Below are positions 14,051 through 18,072 of a stretch of 18,072 nt of DNA, in pieces. Where the stretch lies: contig JAEZWE010000204.1 of assembly GCA_023420435.1 (NCBI GenBank), positions 1 through 18,072 of the forward strand, read 5' to 3'. Under the pieces are notes generated by a model. That model saw nothing but the letters and a program-made list of their open reading frames with translations. It was not told the origin of the DNA and did not search any database. This DNA comes from Bacteroidota bacterium (GTDB lineage Bacteria > Bacteroidota > Bacteroidia > Flavobacteriales > Weeksellaceae). The stretch's first letter is position 1; each line of letters starts with the position of its first letter. Position numbers and translations under genes: made by a program.

Positions 14051-15601
14051 TTAATTAATCCATCCTAAAGGATCTACAGGTGTACTTCCATTCCAAATTT
14101 GGAAATCTAAGGTATAACTGCCGTCAAAATCTTGCCCAACAATTCCTACCGATGTCCCGGCAGAAACTTGCTGATTTGTATTAACAGAAGTACTGGAAAG
14201 ATTGGAATAAATCGTGAAATAATCTCCATGTTTTACCAATACGGTTTTGGTACCATCTCCCGTTGCAATCACTTTTGAAACAGTTCCGGGAAATACACAT
14301 TTTGCAGCAGTGCCTTTAGAAACAGCAATTTTTATTCCGTTATTTTCTTCCACAATATTTGGGAAAACCGGATGAGGTTGTCTTCCAAAACGGTGGGTAA
14401 TATTTCCATAAGCCGGCATATTCATTTTTCCTCTATTGGAAGCAAAGTTTGTTCCTGATATAGTAGTTACACCGAAGTTGGTCATTGCTTTGGTTTCAGC
14501 AATTTTTTTATCATTTTCCTTCTTCCTTTCTAGTTCAGCTTCTGCGGCTTTTGCAGCCGCTAATTTGTTGGCAGCTTCTTTGGCTTTTGCAGCAGCATCC
14601 GCAGCTTCTTTTGCGGCGGCAATTCTTCTGGCTTCGTCTTTAGCTCCCGCTTCTGCTTTTGCTGCTTCATCTGCACGTTTTTTCTCGTCTGCTGCTTTTT
14701 TAGCGGCTAATTCTGCCGTTTTTTTAGCTTCAGCTTCAGCAATTTTTCTTTCTCTTTCTAATGCATCAGCTTTGGCTTTATTTTCCGCATCAATTCTTGC
14801 TTTCTCTTTTGCAGCAGCTTCTTTTGCGAGTCTTATTTTTTCTGCTTCAGCCTTTTTTCGGGCATCTTCGTTGGCTTTTGCTAATCGTATTTCTTCATTG
14901 ATGATAGCTCGAATTTGCCCTTCTAAACTTCTTTGTTGGATTTGCTTTTGCTTAAGCTCAGCTGTAAGATTGGCTTCATTTTTTCTGAATTCCTGCAGTA
15001 ATTTTTCTTTCTGTAGTTTTTCTGCACTAATGGTGGAAAGTTCCGTTTGCTGGTTAACCAATAGTATTTCTTTTTGTTTTACCGATTTTTGCTTTTCTTC
15101 AATAGATTTTTTCAGAAGTGTTGCAGCCTGACCAATTTCTTGGGCTTTACGGTCTTGATAATCTGAATATTTCTTTAAATATTGAACTCTACGTATGGCT
15201 TCTCCCAAACTTTTTGAGGATAGAATAAAGGTAACCTTGTTTTGCACGCCTTTATTTTTATAAGCATTGACCAAAACTTGCGCATAATTTTTTCTTAAAA
15301 TAGCCAGTTCTCTATTTTGACGGTTGATTTCCAACTGACGGAGGTAAATATCATCTTCAATAAATCGTTTTTCTTTTTGGGTGTTGCTATATACTTTTTC
15401 GCGAAGCTGAATTTTTTTATTTACCCCTTCCAGATAAGATAAAGAAAGCTTGGATTCACTTCTTGATTTTGCTAAATTGGCGTTAATTGTTGCAATTTGC
15501 TTTTTTAGTTCAGCGTTCTGTTTTTGAAGCTGTTCTTTTTGTTGCGAAAAAGATAAGGTGAATAATAATATGGAGGTTAAAAAACTTAATTTTTTAATCA
15601 T
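14051..15601 (-). CDS. EnvC-like protein with degenerate M23 (LytM) domain
   Basis: This 516-residue exported protein has a signal peptide to about residue 19 (SFSQ). A long coiled coil runs over residues 20-240, as in EnvC. Residues about 240-370 form a continuous Ala/Lys/Glu-rich helix resembling the rod of TolA, and a LytM/M23 domain occupies about 395-516. The fold framework is kept ([47 protein letters not shown]). The catalytic residues are not: the zinc His in H-x-G-I-D is Asn420, its Asp is Lys424, the YxHL His is Asn467, and HxH reads Thr497-x-Asp499. The domain should therefore be enzymatically inactive, like E. coli EnvC, which activates amidases at the division site. Calling it an amidase activator is inference from this similarity. 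Its ATG overlaps the DUF4292 stop (ATGA), so the two are probably translationally coupled. Confidence 0.88.
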   Translation of the reverse strand: MIKKLSFLTSILLFTLSFSQQKEQLQKQNAELKKQIATINANLAKSRSESKLSLSYLEGVNKKIQLREKVYSNTQKEKRFIEDDIYLRQLEINRQNRELAILRKNYAQVLVNAYKNKGVQNKVTFILSSKSLGEAIRRVQYLKKYSDYQDRKAQEIGQAATLLKKSIEEKQKSVKQKEILLVNQQTELSTISAEKLQKEKLLQEFRKNEANLTAELKQKQIQQRSLEGQIRAIINEEIRLAKANEDARKKAEAEKIRLAKEAAAKEKARIDAENKAKADALERERKIAEAEAKKTAELAAKKAADEKKRADEAAKAEAGAKDEARRIAAAKEAADAAAKAKEAANKLAAAKAAEAELERKKENDKKIAETKAMTNFGVTTISGTNFASNRGKMNMPAYGNITHRFGRQPHPVFPNIVEENNGIKIAVSKGTAAKCVFPGTVSKVIATGDGTKTVLVKHGDYFTIYSNLSSTSVNTNQQVSAGTSVGIVGQDFDGSYTLDFQIWNGSTPVDPLGWIN

Positions 15602-16428
15602 CTGATTTCAATTTTCTTAAACGAAGCAGGAACGTTATAAGGTGTCTGCATTTTGGAACTTTCAAATTTCGTATTTTCCATTAAAATTTCGGTGTTTTTA
15701 GAGCCTTTTATAATTATTTTAACATTCTTTGGAAGCCTTAAATGTTCAAAATTTTCCCAATTGGCATAACTAATTTCCAATACATCTGAAGTTTCTGTAT
15801 CTCTTACGAGAATGTTTTCCAAATCGTAGATTTCATTAAAATTAAGTTCCATTTTATAGGATCGAACATTTCCTTCAAAGGAAGATTCTTGGTTTACTCT
15901 TGAAATAAGTTTGTATCCATTCCTATTTTTTGTTAAAAGAAACTGAGATTCGCGGATAGATACAAAAGTACGTCCCATGAGGATTTTTTGTAAAGAATTG
16001 TAGTTGATGAAATTGACATTCAGAAGATTATTCAAATAAACAAAATCGGAATCAATATAGGTTTTATCGGTTCTGTTATAACCTTTTACACCTTCCGGAG
16101 TTGCTATTCCACGAGCCATATTAAATAAGAAAGCAGAAATATTCATCCAGATTTTCTGATCTTTTTCTATATAGGTAGTTACATCAAGGGTAGGTATAAA
16201 AGTTCCCGTTTCTAAATTTAATTTACTTGAAATTTTTATTTGATCAAATTGTGGAGGAACAATAGTGTTTTGGTAAAACTTCACTTTTTCAGCCATTGGT
16301 AAATCCAAATTAGCATCTTTCGGTGCGTTGTTTTCCGTTGTATCAATTTCTTTTTCAGAAACGACATTTTTGGTTTTACAACTTAGGACCAAACCCCAAC
16401 ACAAAATCAGACAAAATAATTTTTTCAT
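15598..16428 (-). CDS. DUF4292 lipoprotein
   Basis: This 276-residue protein from the ATG at 16428 has a lipoprotein signal (MKKLFCLILCWGLVLSC, lipid-carrying Cys17) followed by KTKN, which lacks an acidic surface-export signal, so a periplasmic-facing anchor is likely. The reading frame is open up to a Met at 16473, but starting there would put 15 charged and aromatic residues before the lipoprotein signal, so 16428 is preferred. The body (about 45-270) has strand patterns typical of DUF4292, such as QIKISSKLNLETG, IWMNISAFL, FVYLNNLLN and the final [12 protein letters not shown] believe this family is related to LolA/LolB-type lipoprotein carriers, but that is from memory. Its stop overlaps the EnvC-like start. 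DUF4292 proteins commonly precede EnvC-like genes in Bacteroidota, as far as I recall. Confidence 0.88.
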   Translation of the reverse strand: MKKLFCLILCWGLVLSCKTKNVVSEKEIDTTENNAPKDANLDLPMAEKVKFYQNTIVPPQFDQIKISSKLNLETGTFIPTLDVTTYIEKDQKIWMNISAFLFNMARGIATPEGVKGYNRTDKTYIDSDFVYLNNLLNVNFINYNSLQKILMGRTFVSIRESQFLLTKNRNGYKLISRVNQESSFEGNVRSYKMELNFNEIYDLENILVRDTETSDVLEISYANWENFEHLRLPKNVKIIIKGSKNTEILMENTKFESSKMQTPYNVPASFKKIEIR

Positions 16429-16451
16429 TAATTTTTTTGAAAAAAACTTTA

Positions 16452-16459
16452 CAATATTA
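16452..16459 (-). promoter_or_regulatory. Possible -7 element before DUF4292
   Basis: On the minus strand this reads TAATATTG, one mismatch from TAnnTTTG, 23 bp before the DUF4292 ATG. It is the best promoter candidate for the six-gene cluster in this gap but is weak and has no matching -33 TTG. Confidence 0.25.
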
Positions 16460-16465
16460 AAGCCA

Positions 16466-16500
16466 AACCACACAAATAGATTTGTGTGGTTGTTTTTTTT
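16466..16500 (+). terminator. Terminator-like hairpin pointing rightward
   Basis: Bases 16466-16476 (aaccacacaaa) pair perfectly with 16481-16491 (tttgtgtggtt) around a 4-base loop, followed by eight T (16493-16500). This has the form of an intrinsic terminator for plus-strand transcription, yet the nearest plus-strand gene ends at 12108. Read on the minus strand, where the genes are, the hairpin has no T tract after it. It lies between the nucleotidyltransferase and DUF4292 genes. The structure is clear and its function is not. Confidence 0.7.
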
Positions 16501-16517
16501 ATTTTTTTGGATAAAAA

Positions 16518-17537
16518 TTAAGATTTTGAGAAAAAATCCAAAACCGAATAATCTCCCAGAGAAATTTCTCTCGATACACCATAATATTGGGCATGGCTGC
16601 CAATCATGGAATTGCTTAAATTCCCATGATTAATTATCGTTTTTTCCTGTATTAGCGAATTGTCAATATTGGAGTTTAACACTTCTGTTCCATTACCTAA
16701 AGAAACATTAGGTCCAATTTTGGAGTTGATGATTTTCACATTTTCGCCAATAAAACAAGGCTGTATAATTAAGGAGTTTTCAATTACAGCACTGGAAGAA
16801 TAATTTTTAAATTCTTCTTGTTCATAATTCAAAATTTTAGAATTGGTTTCTACAGTAGCATTTTTATTTCCACAATCCATCCAATCATCTACTTTTCCTA
16901 ATGAAAATTTGGCTCCTTTTGAACGTAAATTTTCTAAAGCTGTAGTTAATTGATATTCACTGCCTTCTCTTATATTATTGGCCATAATGTAATTAATTTC
17001 ATCCATTAGTTTTTCTGCTGATTTGAAATAATAAATTCCGATGATGGCCAAATCGGAAACAAATTCTTGAGGTTTTTCAACAAAATCGGTAATAAATCCA
17101 TATCCGTCCAACTTTACAACTCCAAAAGCAGAAGGATCTTCAACTTTTTTTACCCAAATAACACCGTCCGAATTTTTATCCAAATTAAAATCTGCCCGGA
17201 AAAGCGTATCCGCAAAAGCTACTACCACATCTCCCTGCATTGAATTTTCAGCACATTTTATAGCATGTGCAGTACCTAAGGGTTCATCTTGGGTGTAGAT
17301 GCTTCCTTTTGCCCCTAATTTTTCAGCAATTTGAATTAAAGATTCTTCAACTTCAGAACCGAAATCTCCAATAATAAAAGCTATTTCATCAATTTGTTCA
17401 CCGGCAACTTTTGCAATGTCTTCTACCAAGCGCTGAACAATCGGTTTTCCGGCAATTGGAATTAAAGGTTTTGGAACTGTAAGTGTATGAGGTCTTAATC
17501 TTGAGCCTCTTCCTGCCATTGGAACGATGATCTTCAT
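16518..17537 (-). CDS. Sugar-1-phosphate nucleotidyltransferase
   Basis: This 339-residue enzyme is of the kind that makes NDP-sugars such as dTDP- or UDP-glucose from a sugar phosphate and an NTP. The N-terminal Rossmann-like domain has the signature MAGRGSRLRP (about 7-16) and VPKPLIPIAGKP with Lys23. DEPLGTAHAI (base-binding), the Asp of FADTLFRADF that binds metal, DFVEKP, and WMDCGN with its Asp follow. From about residue 245 on, the sequence shows repeated hexapeptide-like turns (AVIENSLI, CFIGENVKII, SKIGPNVSLG) of a left-handed beta-helix, as in long-type RmlA relatives or GlmU-like enzymes without an acetyltransferase end. The sugar and nucleotide are not determined. I used the ATG at 17537. 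The frame also opens at a TTG at 17564, but this lies within a 20-bp palindrome, and the protein signature starts right after the ATG. The flippase gene upstream suggests polysaccharide export. Confidence 0.92.
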   Translation of the reverse strand: MKIIVPMAGRGSRLRPHTLTVPKPLIPIAGKPIVQRLVEDIAKVAGEQIDEIAFIIGDFGSEVEESLIQIAEKLGAKGSIYTQDEPLGTAHAIKCAENSMQGDVVVAFADTLFRADFNLDKNSDGVIWVKKVEDPSAFGVVKLDGYGFITDFVEKPQEFVSDLAIIGIYYFKSAEKLMDEINYIMANNIREGSEYQLTTALENLRSKGAKFSLGKVDDWMDCGNKNATVETNSKILNYEQEEFKNYSSSAVIENSLIIQPCFIGENVKIINSKIGPNVSLGNGTEVLNSNIDNSLIQEKTIINHGNLSNSMIGSHAQYYGVSREISLGDYSVLDFFSKS

Positions 17538-17552
17538 AAATTTTTTAATTTG

Positions 17553-17572
17553 TTCCGAATTCAAATTCGGAA
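17553..17572. repeat. 20-bp palindrome before the nucleotidyltransferase
   Basis: Half-sites ttccgaatt (17553-17561) and aattcggaa (17564-17572) are exact inverted repeats with a 2-bp centre. The minus-strand gene starts 16 bp away. No T tract follows in either direction, so it is not a standard terminator. It could be an operator for a dimeric repressor or an RNA hairpin in the leader. A weak minus-strand promoter candidate lies just upstream (TACATTTA at 17593-17600 with TTG at 17617-17619, spacing 16). Confidence 0.55.
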
Positions 17573-17641
17573 ATGATTATGTTTTTGATGCGTAAATGTA
17601 TTAAATTTTAATGACGCAATAAAAGTTAGATTTTAATTAGT

Positions 17642-18072
17642 TTAACGTTTCAGTATTTTCCTGAAAATTGCTTTTTCTTGAAACCCTACGAAAGCCAAAA
17701 ATAAGATAAACAATAAATTTCCAATTAGGAAATTTGTTCTAAAATAATGAAAAGAAATAAGTCCTAAAGCAGTTGCTAATACCAAATAAATTAGAATTTT
17801 TTCAACATTATATGGAATGGGATAATTTTTTTGTCCCCAAAAATACGAAATCATCATCATACTCATAAATGTTATTAAAGCGGCCCACGCACTTGCCCAA
17901 TATCCATATTCCGGAACAAAAAAATAGTTGATGGCTATGGTTATTGCAGCACCAATTAAAGAAATGTAAAGTCCAATTATCGTTTGATCGGAAAGTTTGT
18001 ACCAAATGGAAAGATTAAGATAAATTCCTAAAAATACTGCCCCTAACATAAGATTCGGTATTAAAGGAATCC
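17642..18072 (-). CDS. Polysaccharide flippase, C-terminal part (cut by window edge)
   Basis: This is the last 142 residues of a membrane protein of the MATE/Wzx-like polysaccharide flippase group. The frame is open to the edge of the window, so the N-terminal part lies outside. Four to five membrane helices are visible (for example LMLGAVFLGIYLNLSIWYK and IGAAITIAINYFFVPEYG), followed by WASAWAALITFMSMMMISYFW and the final ILIYLVLATALGLISF. The patterns IYLNLSIWYKL and NYFFVPEYGYWASAWA are typical of the last helices of lipid-linked oligosaccharide flippases of Bacteroidota. It would move undecaprenyl-linked glycans across the inner membrane. The stop is 104 bp before the nucleotidyltransferase start, with the palindrome in the gap, so an operon is possible but not certain. 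Confidence 0.87.
   Translation of the reverse strand, partial: IPLIPNLMLGAVFLGIYLNLSIWYKLSDQTIIGLYISLIGAAITIAINYFFVPEYGYWASAWAALITFMSMMMISYFWGQKNYPIPYNVEKILIYLVLATALGLISFHYFRTNFLIGNLLFILFLAFVGFQEKAIFRKILKR

Noticed and set aside
14436..15131. Plus-strand open frame of 231 codons, rich in Ala and Ser
   Set aside because: It is the antisense shadow of the Ala/Lys/Glu-rich rod of the EnvC-like gene: codon bias for Ala, Lys and Glu on one strand leaves the opposite frame open. It has no promoter and no recognised domain.
16429..16473. N-terminal extension of the DUF4292 gene to a Met at 16473
   Set aside because: It would place 15 residues with Lys and aromatic residues before the lipoprotein signal, and it overlaps the hairpin at 16466-16491. 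The ATG at 16428 gives a normal lipoprotein.
1..18072. Search for defence island, toxin-antitoxin, CRISPR, phage or transposon signals
   Set aside because: No regularly spaced repeats, transposase or integrase motifs, att-like repeats or toxin families were seen. All genes fit ordinary chromosomal families.

Overview
The window is chromosomal DNA of an AT-rich member of the Bacteroidota, most likely class Flavobacteriia (Weeksellaceae / Chryseobacterium-like). This rests on the gene families (BshA of bacillithiol synthesis, DUF2851, DUF4254, DUF4292, a CarboxypepD_reg-like protein, an EnvC-like protein beside a TatA-type gene). It also rests on Bacteroidota-type promoter -7 elements of the form TAnnTTTG placed close before several starts, the absence of Shine-Dalgarno sequences, and short lysine-plus-phenylalanine-rich signal peptides. 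The assignment is an inference from gene content; no rRNA gene is present. Coding density is high, no gap exceeds 175 bp, and I see no tRNA, rRNA, CRISPR, transposase, integrase or prophage gene.

Layout. Bases 1-640 hold a ferritin gene with its promoter and a clear intrinsic terminator. Bases 637-3801 (minus) encode a large AddA/RecB-like helicase-nuclease. Bases 3974-5625 (plus) encode a secreted CarboxypepD_reg-like protein and a SIMPL-domain protein. A GNAT acetyltransferase converges on them (5635-6150, minus). A compact minus-strand run follows, in transcription order: GH3 NagZ-type glycosidase, BshA, DUF2851 protein, PspC-domain protein (10653 down to 6242, gaps 9-17 bp). A lipoprotein of unknown function (10790-11287, plus) is divergent from it and ends in a strong terminator. 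The DeoD-type nucleoside phosphorylase follows (11401-12108, plus).

The right third (12105-18072) is all minus strand. In transcription order it holds the end of a polysaccharide flippase, a sugar-1-phosphate nucleotidyltransferase, then DUF4292 lipoprotein, EnvC-like protein, TatA-type protein, DUF4254 protein, small lipoprotein and RibA. The last six are packed tightly, with two ATGA start/stop overlaps, so they look like one operon with an internal promoter before tatA.

How the parts relate. The common thread is housekeeping plus the cell envelope: surface-polysaccharide precursor supply and export, peptidoglycan remodelling (EnvC-like, NagZ-like), protein export (TatA) and lipoproteins. 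Mixed in are thiol redox buffering (BshA), iron storage, nucleoside salvage, riboflavin synthesis and recombination repair. I found no convincing new defence, mobile or RNA system. The most interesting items are the DUF4292-EnvC-TatA-DUF4254-lipoprotein-RibA cluster, the EnvC-like protein whose metallopeptidase residues are all replaced, and two unexplained intergenic inverted repeats (16466-16500 and 17553-17572).
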